A stretch of DNA of 64,000 nt from Vesta saturnalis (taxonomy: Eukaryota > Arthropoda > Insecta > Coleoptera > Lampyridae), in NCBI GenBank assembly GCA_036346205.1, contig JARFJB010002039.1, positions 165,001 to 229,000 of the forward strand, written 5' to 3'. The notes below the pieces were generated by a model that searched no databases, was not told where the DNA came from, and saw only the letters and a list, made by a program, of their open reading frames with translations. Below are positions 11,078 through 22,683 of the stretch, piece by piece. The position numbers and the translations under genes were made by a program. Position 1 is the stretch's first letter; each line of letters starts with the position of its first letter.

Positions 11078-12493
11078 GATGGAGATTAATAGGCGCATAG
11101 ATGCTCTTAAAAAATTCCAAAGCCGCCCGTTGTACTAAATACCGATAATACAATTAATCGACGTGTTTAAGGTCTGTATGTCATACAGCAACTTCAGAAA
11201 AATTTGGTAACGAACAAAAACTGCCCCTTACGTGCCTCCCTCACAGCTACTGAATTTTTCCCAAAATCAGCTCTAGGAGAAATCAAAGCGCGCGCACGCA
11301 CACGCACATGTACCCGTACACTCACACGCAATTATACATTCAACAAGTAAAATACGATGCAAATCAGCTCGATGGAAGTAATTATATGCAATATTACAGT
11401 TCTGCTAGCTCCATCTTGATCATTAATCTTTTATATTTACCTTTGGTGTATATGCAGTAGTCAGGTATATCCCAGTAAGATCTGCAGGTAAAGCATGTGG
11501 TCGTGAGTATTTAAGTGCAACCATACAAAAATTGCACTTCAATAGATCGTGGGAAGTTAGGTATAGTAGAAGAGATCGTATAACCATTAGTAGACAATGG
11601 TATTGTATGGGGTGTAGAAAGTTCCATGTATTGAAAGTCTTAAGGTAATTAGATATAAATTATATGTACTTGGAGAAATGCACAGAATAAATACTCACCA
11701 CACTTTAAATAGAAGATGTTGTTATTTCTGGGTTAAGCCAGTTGAACAAGGAATGTGAAAAAACCATTTGTGCAGTTTATAGTGGCTTAAATTGATATAT
11801 TCAAAAATTATTTGGTTGTTTGATTAATTAAACGTAATTTTACCACTCGATTAAGAAAGCACGTGCTCTCTCTATCTAATTTTGTCGGGAAATCTGTGTG
11901 AGCAGAATAAGGTTAATTTTACCGTTAGATGACACTTTTGTAGTCAAGAACATTAATTTTTACAGTAATTTAGGAAATATAATGTAAAAGTGGAAATATT
12001 ATAAACAAAGTTACACACTTCAAAATAAATCAATCATTACCTAAATCACCCTATCCACACCTCCACCTAAAATAGGTTTGTATTTAAAGTAATGTATGTG
12101 AATAAGAAAATAGTTTTATGAATAGTTCTCTCCATTTACTCTAAAAAATTTGTTTGAAAATATAAGACCAGTACGAAAACGGATTCAATTAAAATTAAAT
12201 GGGAATTATTGAATAGAATGAAAAATGTAAGTAGTTTATGAAGTTTGAAAGTAAAATAAATAAATCTTACATTTGAATTGTAAAATTGTGTGATATAAAC
12301 CAGATAATACATTTTATTAGTATCTTATGTATACAAAGTGAGAAATGATCGTGAGTTTCAAAAGAATATCACATTAAGTGCACTTGTATTTTTTATTTAT
12401 TATGAAACATTACCCAAATCCCATTTTATTACTTTAAATTACATTCATTTCAAAGGTTTTAAATCCTATTTAAATGATCATATAAAACAACCT
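9525..12493. repeat. 3-kb imperfect palindrome with (TA)n centre
   Basis: The left arm (9525 to about 10939) is repeated in inverted orientation from about 11146 to 12493. The outer ends are AGGTTGTTTTATATGATCAT on the left and its reverse complement on the right (end 12493). Further matched pairs include the TTTGTATACATAAG-type block (about 9680/12330), the CATGGAACTTTCTACACCCC block (10458/11620) and the CTTGATCATTAATC block (10670/11415). Each arm carries a short G/C/T-alternating tract near 10760 and 11300. The spacer is about 206 bp and is mostly a TA repeat. Arms are highly similar but not identical. It encodes no recognisable protein, and no target duplication was found at its ends. 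It could be a foldback-type element or an inverted duplication. Confidence 0.85.
10989..11075. repeat. (AT)n microsatellite at palindrome centre
   Basis: This is an uninterrupted alternating A/T run of about 87 bp lying within the 206-bp spacer between the palindrome arms. Confidence 0.97.
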
Positions 12494-15400
12494 GTGTATG
12501 TGTGTGCGTGTCCGTGTGCGTGTATGTGTGCGTGTGCGTGAGCGTGAGCGAGAGCGTGAGCGTGATCGAGAGCGTGCGGGTGATCGTGAGCATGAGCGTG
12601 AACTTGAACGTTTACGTGTGCGTGTAAGTGTGCGTGTGCATGAGACTGAGCGTGAGCGTAAGAGTGGTCGTGAGCGTGAGCATGAGGGTGCCCGTGAGCG
12701 TGAAGTTGAGCGTCCATGTGTGCGCGTGGGTGTTCATGTGCGTGTGCGTGAGCGTTTGCGTGTACGCGTGAGGGTGCGCGTTCGCGTGCGAGTGCGCGAA
12801 CGCGTGTCTGCCGGTGTGCGTGTGTGTGTGTGTGTGTGCGTGTGTGCGTGTGTGCGTGTGTGCGTGTGTGCGTGTGTGCGTGTGTGCGTGTGTGCGTGTG
12901 TGCTGTGCGTGTGCGTGTGTGCGTGTGTTCGTGTGTGCGTGTGTGCGTGCGTGCGTGTGTGCGTGTGTGCTGTGGTGTGCGTGTGTGCGTTGTCTGTGTG
13001 TGTGTAGTGCTGTGCGGTGTGTGTGCGTGTTGCCGTGTGCGTGTGTGCTCATTGCGGTGTGGTGTGTGCGTGTGTGCGTGTGTGCGTGTGTGTGCGTGTG
13101 TGCGTGTGTGTGTGCTGTGTGTGCGTGTGTTGCGTGTGTGCGTGTGTGCGTGTGTGCGTGTGCGTGTGTGCGTGTGTGCGTGTGCTTGCATGTGTGCGTG
13201 TGTGCGTGTGTGCGTTAGCGTGTGCGTATAGCGTGTGCGTGTCCGTGTGCGTGTGCGGCTGCTACGGGTTGTGTGTGCGTGTGTGCTTGTGCAGGTCGTG
13301 TGCGGTGTGTTCGTGTGTGCGTGTGTGCTTGTGCGTGTGCGTGTGTGTGTGTGTGCGTGTGTTGTGTGTGCGTGTGTGCGTGTGTGCGTGTGTGCGTATG
13401 CGCGTGCGTGGCGTGTGCGGCTGAATACGGGTAGTCTGTGTGCGTGTGAGCGTGTGTGCTGTGTGCGTTGTTGCGTGTGTGCGTGTCGTGTGCGTGTGTG
13501 CATGTGTGCGTGTGTGCGTGTGTGCGTGTATGCGTATAGCGCGTGCGTGTCCGTCGTGCGGCTGCACGGGTAGTCGTGTGCGTGTGCGTGTCGGCGTGTG
13601 TGCGTGTGGTGTGATGTGTGGTGTGCGTGCGTGTGCGTGCGTCTGCACGGGTAGTCGTGCGTGTGTGCTTGTGTGCTTGTCAGCGTGTGTGCGGTGCGTG
13701 TGCGTAGTGCGTATGTGCGTGTGCGTGTGTGGTGTGCGTGTGGTGTGCGGTGCTGTGCGTGTGTGTGTGCGTTGTATGCGTGTCTGCGTGTGTTCGTGTG
13801 CGTGTGTGCGTGTGCATGTGTGCGTGTGCGTACAGCGTGTGCGTATAGCGTGCGTGTCCATGTGCGTGCGGCTGCATACGGGTAGTCGTCTGCGTGTGTT
13901 GTGTGCTTGTGCGTGTGCGTGTTTGCGTGTTGCGTGTGTGTGTGTGTGTGTGTGTGCGATAGTGCGTGCGTATCCGTGCGTGCGGCTGCACGGGTAGTCG
14001 TGTGCGTTTGTGCTTGTTGCGTATCTGCGTGTGCGTGTGTGGTGGTGTGGTGTGTGCATGTGTGCGTGTGCGTGGTGTGTTGCGTTGTGCGGTGTGCGTG
14101 TGCGTGTGCGTTGTGCGTGTGTGCGGTGTGCGTGCGTGGTGCGTGTGCGTGTGTGCGTGTGCGTGTGTCGTGTGTGCGTTGTGCTGTACGTGTGGTGTAT
14201 GCGTGCGTGCGTGTGTGCGTGTGTGCCCTGTGCGTTGTGCCATGTGCGTGTGTCCCCGTGTGCGTGTGTGCGTATGTGCGTTGTGCGTGTGTGCGTGTCG
14301 TGTGTGCATGTTTGCGTGTGCGTGTGTCGTGTGTGCGTGTGTGCGTGTGTCGTGTGTGCGTGTGTTCGTGTGTGCGTGTGCGTGTGTGCGTGTGTGCGTA
14401 TAGCGTGTGCGTATAGCGTGTGCGTGTCCTGTGCGTTGCGGCTGCGGTTGTGTGTGTGCGTGTGCTTGTCAGCGTGTGCGTGTGTTCGTGTGTGCGTGTG
14501 TTTGTGTGTGCGTGTGTTTGTGTGTGCGTGTGTTTGTGTGTGTGTGTGCGTGTGCTGTGTGCGTGTGTGCGTGTATGGCGTGCGTGAGCGTGTGCGGCTG
14601 AATACGGTAGTCGTGCGCGTGTGAGTGTGTGCTGTGTGCGTGTCTGCGTGTGCGTGCGTGTGCGTGTGTGCTGTGTGCGTGTGTGCGTGTGCGTGTATGC
14701 GTGCGCGTGGTGTCCGTGTGGTGGCTGTACGGGTGTGCGTGTGCTGTGTGCGTGTCGGCGTGTGCGGTGCGTGTGCAGTGTGCGTGTGTGGTGCGTGTGC
14801 GTGTGCGTTGCGGGTGTCGTGTGTGCTGTGTGCTGTGTGTTGTCAGCGTGTGTGCGTGGTGCGTGTGTGCGTATGTGCGTATGTGCGTGTGTGTGTCGTG
14901 TGCTGTGTGCGTGTGTGCGTGTGCATGTGTGCGTGTGTGCGTGTGTCGTGTGGCTGTATGCGTGTTCGTGTGTCGTGTGTCGTGTGTGCGTGGTGCAGTG
15001 TGTGCGTTGTGCGTGTGTGCGTTACTGGCGTGCTGTGCGTGCGGCTGCATACGGGTAGTCGTGTGCGTGTGTGCTGTGTGCTTGTGCGTGTGCGTGTGTT
15101 CGTGTGCGTGTGCGTGTGTGTGTGTGCGTGTGTATGCGTGTGTGCGTGTCGTTCCGTGTGCGTGCGGCTGCATACGGGTAGTCGTGTTGCGTTGTGCTTG
15201 TGTGCGTGTCTGCGTGTGCGTGTGTGCGTGTGCGTGTGTGCGTGTGTGTGCGTGTGCGTGTGTGCGTGTTGCGTTGTGCGTGTGTGCGTGTGCGTGTGCG
15301 TGTGTGCGTTGCGTGCTGTGCGTGTGTGCGTGTGTGCGTGTGTGCGTGTGTCCGTGTGTGCGTGTGTGCGTATGTACGTGTGTGCGTGTATGCGTGCGTG

Positions 15401-16700
15401 CGTGTGTGCGTGTGTGCCCCTGTGCGTGTGTGCCATGTGCGTGTGTCCCCGTGTGCGTGTGTGCGTATGTGCGTGTGTGCGTGTGTGCGTGTGTGCGTGT
15501 GCATGTTTGCGTGTGTGCGTGTGTGCGTGTGTGCGTGTGTGCGTGTGTGCGTGTGTGCGTGTGTGCGTGTGTGCATGTGTGCTGTGTGCGTGTGTGCGTA
15601 TAGCGTGTGCGTATAGCGTGTGCGTGTCCATGTGCGTGTGCGGCTGCATACGGGTTGTAGTGTGTGCGTGTGTGCTTGTCAGCGTGTGTGCGTGTGTTCG
15701 TGTGTGCGTGTGTTTGTGTGTGCGTGTGTTTGTGTGTGCGTGTGTTTGTGTGTGCGTGTGTGCGTGTGTGCGTGTGTGCGTGTGTGCGTATGCGCGTGCG
15801 TGAGCGTGTGCGGCTGAATACGGGTAGTCGTGTGCGCGTGTGAGCGTGTGTGCTTGTGTGCGTGTCTGCGTGTGTGCGTGTGTGCGTGTGTGCGTGTGTG
15901 CGTGTGTGCGTGCTGTGCGCGTGTTGCGTTGTGCGTGCGTATGCGCGTGTGCGTGTCGTGCGGCTGCATCGGGTAGTCGTGTGCTGTGTGCTGTGTGCTT
16001 GTGCGTGTCGTGCGTGTGCGTGTGTGCGTGTGCTGTGTGCTGTGTGTGTGTGCGTGTGCTGTGCGTGTGCGTTCGTGTGCGTGGTGCACGGTGTGTGCGT
16101 TGTGCGTGTGCGTATGCTGCGTGTGTGCGTGTGTGCGTGTGTGTCGTCTGTGTGTGCGTGTGTGCGTGTGGTGCGTGCGTGCGTGTCGTCGTGTGTGCGT
16201 GTGTGCGTGTGTGCGTGTGTGCTGTGTGTGCGGTGTGCGTGTGTGTCGTGTGTGCGTGTGTGCGTGTGTGCGTGTGTGCGTGTGCGTGTGTCGTGTGTGC
16301 TGTGTGTGTGCGTGTGTGCGTGTGTGCGTGTGTGTGCGTGTGTGCGTGTGGTGCGTGTGTGCGTGTGTGCGTGTGTACGTGTGTGCGTGTGTGGTGTGTG
16401 TGCGTGTGTACGTTTGTGCGTGTGTGCGTGTGTACTTGTGTGCGTGTGTGCGTGTGTGCGTGTGTGCGTGTGTGCGTGTGTGTGTGCGTGTGTGCGTGTG
16501 TGCGTGTGTGCGTATGTGCGTGTGTGCATGTGTAGTGTGCGTGCGTAGGTGCGAGAGCATGCGTGTGTACGTGGACGCGTGCGTGCGTAGGTGCATGCGT
16601 GCGTGCGTTTGTGCGTGCTTGTTTGCGCGCGCGTGGGTGTGTGTCCGTGTGTTGGTGTGTGAGTGTGCGTTCGCTTGTGCGCGCGCGTGCGCGTAATGCC
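12494..16700. repeat. GTGTGC-type satellite with interspersed 22-bp motif
   Basis: About 4.2 kb of G/T/C-alternating tandem repeat begins directly at the outer end of the palindrome. The first 300 bp is a GCGTGA-like variant; the rest is dominated by (GTGTGC)n and related units, with G+T on the plus strand. Inserted at irregular intervals (about 80-480 bp) is a motif close to GCGGCTGCATACGGGTAGTC. I count about 14 copies, starting near 13255, 13417, 13558, 13639, 13868, 13982, 14438, 14594, 14721, 15041, 15164, 15640, 15810 and 15960. Many copies are preceded by GCGTATAGCGTGTGCGTGTC. The alternating purine-pyrimidine composition would favour Z-DNA. Long open frames on both strands arise only because TAA/TAG/TGA are rare in this composition. 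Confidence 0.93.
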
Positions 16701-17009
16701 TATCATTGCATATATGATCAACAGAACTGTCAACCTGCCAGGTATATCATGTATCGTTGCAATATTGTGTACTTTGGTTAGTGTGGACGCTCTTATTGTA
16801 GGACCAGTGTCAGCCCCACAATTCTGCTTGGAGAAACACAATAGCTTTTCAGCTACAATACCATAACTATCCTGCTCTACACTATGAAGACTCTCTAAAA
16901 GCTGGGGTGACTCAGAATTCCTATGTAGACAAATCGAAAGTGACAAAGATTGGAGACAATTTCAGTATTACTTCTGATGCAGAAATTTCAGAACCCTCAG
17001 CAGTGTGTA
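16701..17009. other. Unique-looking DNA between satellite and BEL/Pao remnant
   Basis: A minus-strand open stretch (16946 down to about 16700) runs into the satellite. It has no recognised domain, and I read it as chance openness. Nothing else is supported. Confidence 0.4.
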
Positions 17010-17130
17010 TACATTGGTTATAAGGAAGCGGATAGTCATTTCATAGTTATTTTAGTTACAGTTTTTTTAGTTGTTAGTTACCAAGTGTTTAAATGATAAA
17101 ATCAATACACACTGTAATATTTACGGAACA
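17010..17130 (+). repeat. Probable 5' LTR end of BEL/Pao-like element
   Basis: The block around TTTCATAGTTATTTTAGTTA, followed by GTTAGTTACCAAGTG and AATCAATACACACTGTAATA, resembles in order and spacing the block at about 25950-26045. This suggests the two are the 3' portions of LTRs in the same orientation. The LTR start was not resolved. Confidence 0.5.
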
Positions 17131-19250
17131 ATAATGATCAATTTAAAATCAGCTTTGATCAAAAAACGTCGAATATAGACACAGAAGCAAGTTGTAGCCA
17201 AAGAAGTATCAGGAACTGGTAGATCTCATACAAAACCGTATCACAACTTTACATGGTCCTTCAAATGCCAAATTGTTTAGTAGGTAGACAAGTCAAGTAA
17301 CTGATTAGAGATCCATAGTTTTATCAAACAGAAAGGACAACCTTTTCAGTAGTTTCTTCAAGGAAATAAATTTAGCATTACCCTTTGGAGATTCCACCCT
17401 GAATATTCGGGGTCTCAGTTGTTCCAATCAATATTAATTGTTTAGAAGTTTGTTTTGGTCTTAGTTGGTATGCGGGATAAGTTTCTCATTCGATACAACA
17501 ATCACACCCATAACCACAAAAGAGGACGATTGTCCTAAACGGCCAACAGCAGGAGTTCCGCCAAAAAGAACGGAGCTATTTCACCCCAAAAAGGAATCGG
17601 AAATATATCTTACATAATTTTGTGAGGTTCAAATATGTAAACAAAATTAGTATGGCTGGCTCTTAAGCCAGTCGACAATCGGTTGCTTCCTAGATGAAGT
17701 TAGCCTTCATAAGAAGATAAAATGCCTCCATAATAGCGAGAAGTTATCCTGCATATAACAGAATTTCAGAAACAAGTAGCAGAAGCTCAAATAAAATAAG
17801 CTTTGGCTCAACTACAAATGAGATCCAGGAAAGAAGGTATAATCATTATCAGGAACCCAAAGAACGAAGTAGGTGGAAATTAGATAATTACCACCTACTC
17901 TTTAGGAGAGGAGAGAACTAATTACGAAATATTTAATTTAGGAGGTCTCTTTTTGAAGTTGTAGAAGGAAAATCAGATGCACCTAGAGACTTTTCTCAAC
18001 TTTGGGACCAAAATCACTGGTCTTATCTCAACAGTTGAGACAGTGGAGTTGAGTTAGGTGTATCCATCATAGTGCAAGAAGGAAACGTTTGAAGAGACCT
18101 TTGATTTTGAGAAATGGATTTCAAAGATACTAAATTGTGAGTTTCTGTAGTGTAGTACGTTTTACAGTTCGTCTCAGGTTTTAGTGACGCCAAGATATGG
18201 AAAACAATTGGTAAAGCAAGATGACAAATAAAGAGAAAGGGAATCGCTGCGTTTACTGTGATATTACAGACCATACGGCAGTAACTGTAAGAAACTTAAG
18301 AAATTAACACCCAGTCAGAGTTACGATGAAGACCACGACTTCGATGTCTACTATAGAAAACGAAATAAAGAACATAAAAGTAGTCATGTCTTCTCAAGCA
18401 ATTGGAAATATCCAGAACCAAACGATTCAGTTTGCCACTATTTACGTAGAAGTGATGCAGCAAAGTAGCAAAACTATATACAGGGTTCTGGACCAATGGT
18501 TGGCGTACACCGTTCTTGATGCTTCAATGGCTTAATCTGGAACGCAAAGAACAAACGATGAGTTACAGAATAATTTGAAATTCGATCTAGGTTACGGAGA
18601 CTAAGATAGTATTCTGCTATCTTAAAAACGTCCAAGGGCAGCAAGGATGTACAGATGGATAATTTAAACACCGTCATTGGCTATGTTAGGAGGAACTCTT
18701 TGACATAAGGATCTCCAAAGGTAATCCCACTCTCAAGGTCTTCCAATCTCAAATTTTGTGGAGAACGGTTTGAAATTGGCCTTCTGTGGAAGATCTACGA
18801 CATGCAGCTACTGCAAGTAGAGATTCAGGTATGAAGCTGTTATAGTTGATCTAAAAGATCAACATATACCGATCAGTGTTGTGAAACGATAGAACATTAA
18901 TAAAATTTGGAAATTAAACATTTTAAGGGGTGAACAGCCCAAAAAAGTTATCTTCCGCGTTTTGCCGTTTTCAAAACAGATAAGCCTGGAAAACTTCATC
19001 TTGTATTCGATGTTGCTGCTAAAGTTGAAGGGACTGACCTTTATCTCTACTTCCTAAAAGGCCAGAGTTGACACCGCTTCATCACGTTCTTTGTAAGATT
19101 CGTGAAAGCCAGGTTGCCATGTCCGTGGACATCCAGGAGATTACACTAGAAGATAGACTCTCGGCGTCTGCGACTGAAAGGCCTTAAGTACAACTGACCT
19201 CCTGAAGGGTACCGAATAACAATCATGACGTTGCGTGGTTAATTAGAATA
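17130..19250 (+). pseudogene. BEL/Pao retrotransposon gag and start of pol (decayed)
   Basis: No long frame survives, but ordered family pieces are visible. A gag-like basic start near 17145 reads INLKSALIKKR. A zinc-knuckle-like piece near 18240-18300 reads NRCVYCDITDHTAVT. Near 18950-19120 there are pieces of the RT amino-terminal region: KTDKPGKLHLVFD, KVEGTDLYLYFLKG and the palm block CKIRESQVAMSVDIQE, the last carrying the Asp region of RT motif A. Frames shift repeatedly. These blocks are characteristic of BEL/Pao polyproteins rather than Gypsy or Copia. Matching integrase pieces lie at 22540-25780. The RNase H part was not found. Confidence 0.6.
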
Positions 19251-20480
19251 ACAGCTTGAGAGAAGAGGATTTTTAACAACAAACCATAAAGTAGTTCCCT
19301 TGGCTACGGGTCTAAGGCGAATTTTATCGAGAAGGAATTCTTGAGTAGTGAGAAAATATTTTAAGATATTCGCTATTTTTAGTTATGAGAACTCAAATCC
19401 TGGTTCGCCATAAGGGGCTTGGGTTAAAGTAAAATAAGTTGGGAGTGAAAAAAAGAGCCAAACCAGTTCCACAAAAGATGAGAGTGCCTCCAGAAGCAAG
19501 ATTGAGTATGTTGCGGATTATTTAATACACGGAAATTGATTGTTCCCGCCGCATCGAGGTTGCAGTTACATGAGACATGAGGTACAATGTTTTGATGAAT
19601 CATATTTTATTAGTATGAAGTTTACGTAAGACAAAGTTGTGTCTGTAATTATCATCGTCTTTGTGATGGTGAGTGCAGCTTATCCAGTCTCCACCACACA
19701 CTCTTCGTGGTGGATTCTTAGGCATGTACTTGTGGGAGTGTATTTTTATGTATATTGCTAGATTGGAATGCAATGTTGATTAACATGTTCAAATAAATTC
19801 CGTACTATTCTTGTTGTCTCAAAACACATAATATTTATGAGATTAGTAATAAATATTCATGTAAAACATGTACCTGACAAATAAAATAAATTGTGAGCAC
19901 ATTAAAGTATTTTGTGTAAATATAACGTAAATCGTAGTCAAGATGAATATAAGTTGCAATTTAACAATCAGAGCTATTAAATGAATTTTAAAGTGGAGTA
20001 TAAATTAATGATAGTATTAAAATTAAATTAGCATTCAATTCAAAATCGTAAGAGATAACGAGCCGTCACTGGTCAAACTGCAACTTATTTTAGTTTGGAG
20101 GGCAAAATGTAGAGGCCCCACTTATCGATAAAATTTATTGTAAAATCAAGGAAAATAGTTAAGAAACAAAACAAGTTAGGCAGCATGCGAAAGATCATGT
20201 TTTGGTCCATTGGAATTGCATGTTTATTTTGCATGTACCGATTTGAATTTACCAAAAATAACTATGATGACGTCATTTTTTAAGGTGGAACCCACAAAAT
20301 TTCATATAAAATCAACCAAAAAATATAATTCAGTTGTATTAGGGTGTTAAAAGAAATTGTTAAGAAAATTATGAGAATGAAATTTCATGTTTGCCCTAAC
20401 AAATTATTGAAAATGTTTTTTTTATTTTAAGCAGTGAAATACATCATATGTAGAGACTATCTTAAAAGTGTTTTACGAAT
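19251..20480. other. AT-rich DNA, nothing recognised
   Basis: There is no coherent coding similarity. It lies between the BEL/Pao pol fragment and a small acidic ORF and may be decayed retrotransposon sequence or a separate insertion. Confidence 0.4.
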
Positions 20481-20482
20481 TT

Positions 20483-20815
20483 TCATTGGCCAACTAAAGT
20501 ATCGCTTGCGCTAAAGCTCTGAGATGTTATAAATAGAAGTACAAAATTCTGAATGGCATCTGATTCTGTATCGTTTTCCAACGATAATGAAGCATCTGAA
20601 CTGTCTTCATCAGAAGAAACATCAAATTGGTGTTCGGATTCTGTATCTGCGTCTGTCACCATTTCTTGACAATTATCAGCATCGGACACCAAAAAGTCTT
20701 CGTCATCATTATGATGGAAGCTGTTGCTACAAGGTTCGTCTTCCGAACTAGGGTGGATGCAAGCTTCTGTTGAAATCTTACCCAATTCCCCATAAAAGCA
20801 ATTTATCATTAACAA
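20483..20815 (-). CDS. Acidic hypothetical ORF (110 aa)
   Basis: The ORF reads from a minus-strand ATG at 20815 to a stop at 20483. Residues about 20-90 are strongly acidic and serine-rich (DDEDFLVSDADNCQEM, DTESEHQFDVSSDEDSSDAS), with no recognised fold. Acidic N-termini of this type are common in piggyBac-like and other transposase genes, and a GTAAGT donor-like site on the minus strand near 21004 could belong to an upstream exon. No downstream transposase domain follows. I do not recognise it; it may be an orphaned first coding exon of a decayed transposon or a chance ORF with biased composition. Confidence 0.3.
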   Translation of the reverse strand: MLMINCFYGELGKISTEACIHPSSEDEPCSNSFHHNDDEDFLVSDADNCQEMVTDADTESEHQFDVSSDEDSSDASLSLENDTESDAIQNFVLLFITSQSFSASDTLVGQ

Positions 20816-22530
20816 AATCTGCCTTATAATTTTTTAACATATTCTTTCATTTGAAAACTAACAAAAAAGAATTTCGGGCCACTTGCATGGATTTACTAAT
20901 TGTGAATCGTACATAATTTTTTTATTTATGATAATTACAGGACATTTTAATAAATTATAACAAAGGGAATATTTCAATAAAATAAGATTGTATACAGGTA
21001 CTTACGCTTCTCTCGCCCTTTTTAATATCACACTACTACTTCTTCTTGGGACACTCACCTTTTATCTTGCTTTAGGCATTTTTAGACAATCACAAATTCA
21101 CAACTGGAGTTTGATCGATGAGTATCGTTTGCAAAACGCTAGTACAGTCATAGCAATCCCGTAATTGTCTACATTTTATTAGAATATTGGAGGAATAACA
21201 ATAATCAATATGTAATTACGCGATATACTCAGGGTTAAATAAAGGGAAAGTTATTTAGCCATTTTCTACACCTAATTATGTTACCTGTATATCTTTAAAT
21301 TTAACATTGGGTAATGAACTAATTAGAAAATAATAGGAATTTTTTGTTATAAAATTTATTTAAATAACACTTTGTGTTGATTACATGTAATTAAAGAAAA
21401 CAATGGAGTTGAGGTACCTACATAATAAAATAAAAGTGACATTAGTTTTAAAAATTTGTATAAAAAATTAAAAAAATCCAATTTTACTGCAAGTTACTTT
21501 AGTGTTCATGTCTTCTGTAAATTAGTGAAAAATTAATAAATGGATTTGCATAAATGATTCTGAATATTGATTTAATCCCTCATCTTGCCCGTGGCAGATA
21601 GATATTTAGGTAAAACTTTGAAGAACTTTCACTCCGCTGCGATCGATTTATATTTCGTCAAGCTATCTAGAGGGGCCTCAAAGGCAGCGCGTTTCTTGCT
21701 TATTGGAAGAAAAATATATAAGTTTTTCAAGAAACTAGAAATTGGAACATTATTACACCACATCTATGTTGGAATTACTGCAAGTATTCATGCATATTGT
21801 GGTTCGAAGGGATTATGGAATACCAGATATTGTATATTAACTTTGGATATTAGCTTTTGTATATTTAAGAAATTTATTTACTTTATGTAATATTTGGAAA
21901 CAATGTTCGTGTGCAAATATTGAATACAAAATTTTATACGGTCATTATAACTTTACTTGATTATATAAATAATTTTGTGTCGGAATACGATCATTGGATT
22001 TACATGTACTTAGTCTAATATAGCTATGCAAGGAGGATAGATGCTTTTAAAATTTATGTATATATCCCTGACAACAATTAATAAGCTTGTTATAATCATA
22101 ATTTAAGTTTGATTTCAAAAAATCTTGTAAGTTAATTGGATTAATTACATACAAACATTGTCCACTTACATAATAGTGATAGAACGTTTTTGCTGTATAA
22201 TGGTGGCATACTTCTAATATATTTAACACTCAGTACTAAACTTAATTACAATTGTGTCGTACAAACCATCCATAATTGAGTAAATTAGTTTTACATTGAA
22301 CGTATATTATAACTAGATGATTGTCGTACAGTAAACGGCTAGCCTGGGAATATAATTACTCTAAATTATTACTGTAATAAAGTGCAATCTGGCACTCACC
22401 ATGGTGGCGAAAGATTAATACTTTAAGTATAAGTTACTTATTTCAATTCAATAACGAGGAAGTATCATCACGCATAGAGGTAAGAAGTACGAAGCTATGT
22501 CTATTTGCTAAACTACAAGAACGGTTTACA
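20816..22530. other. AT-rich DNA, nothing recognised
   Basis: Short ORFs (for example the plus-strand ORF at 21585-21890) show no recognisable domain. No terminal repeats were paired. Confidence 0.4.
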
Positions 22531-22539
22531 CCCAGGTGG

Positions 22540-22683
22540 AATCATCTTTAAGTGCAGATGCATGTACCCAGGATAGGCTCACAGGATACCGTCAGAGAAT
22601 GGGACCCAAGTTAGCTGGGACAGAGAAGGAACAAGAAAGAATCTCGTCTTTCATCCCGGAGGAAATCCGAGATGAATTATTAA
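22540..22683 (+). pseudogene. BEL/Pao integrase fragment, left of piggyBac
   Basis: A reading ENGT, then LAGTEKEQERISSFIPEEIR and DELL, resembles the integrase core around the second catalytic Asp (NGT block) of BEL/Pao elements. The frame runs directly into the TTAA where the piggyBac is inserted. It resumes at 25356 with blocks of the same domain, so this is one gene split by the insertion. Confidence 0.55.

Noticed and set aside
12494..16700. CRISPR-like array because of a repeated ~22-bp motif
   Set aside because: Spacing is irregular, the spacers are themselves microsatellite, and the DNA is eukaryotic.
12494..16700. Telomeric repeat
   Set aside because: No TTAGG or related telomere unit is present; the unit is GTGTGC-like.
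12478..16946. Very long ORFs on both strands (up to 825 codons, His/Thr/Arg- or Cys/Val-repeat proteins)
   Set aside because: They are translations of the GTGTGC satellite; several overlapping frames are open at once because stop codons are rare in that composition. No domain or start context supports them.
21585..21890. Plus-strand ORF of 101 codons
   Set aside because: No domain recognised and no supporting context; length is expected by chance in this AT-rich DNA.
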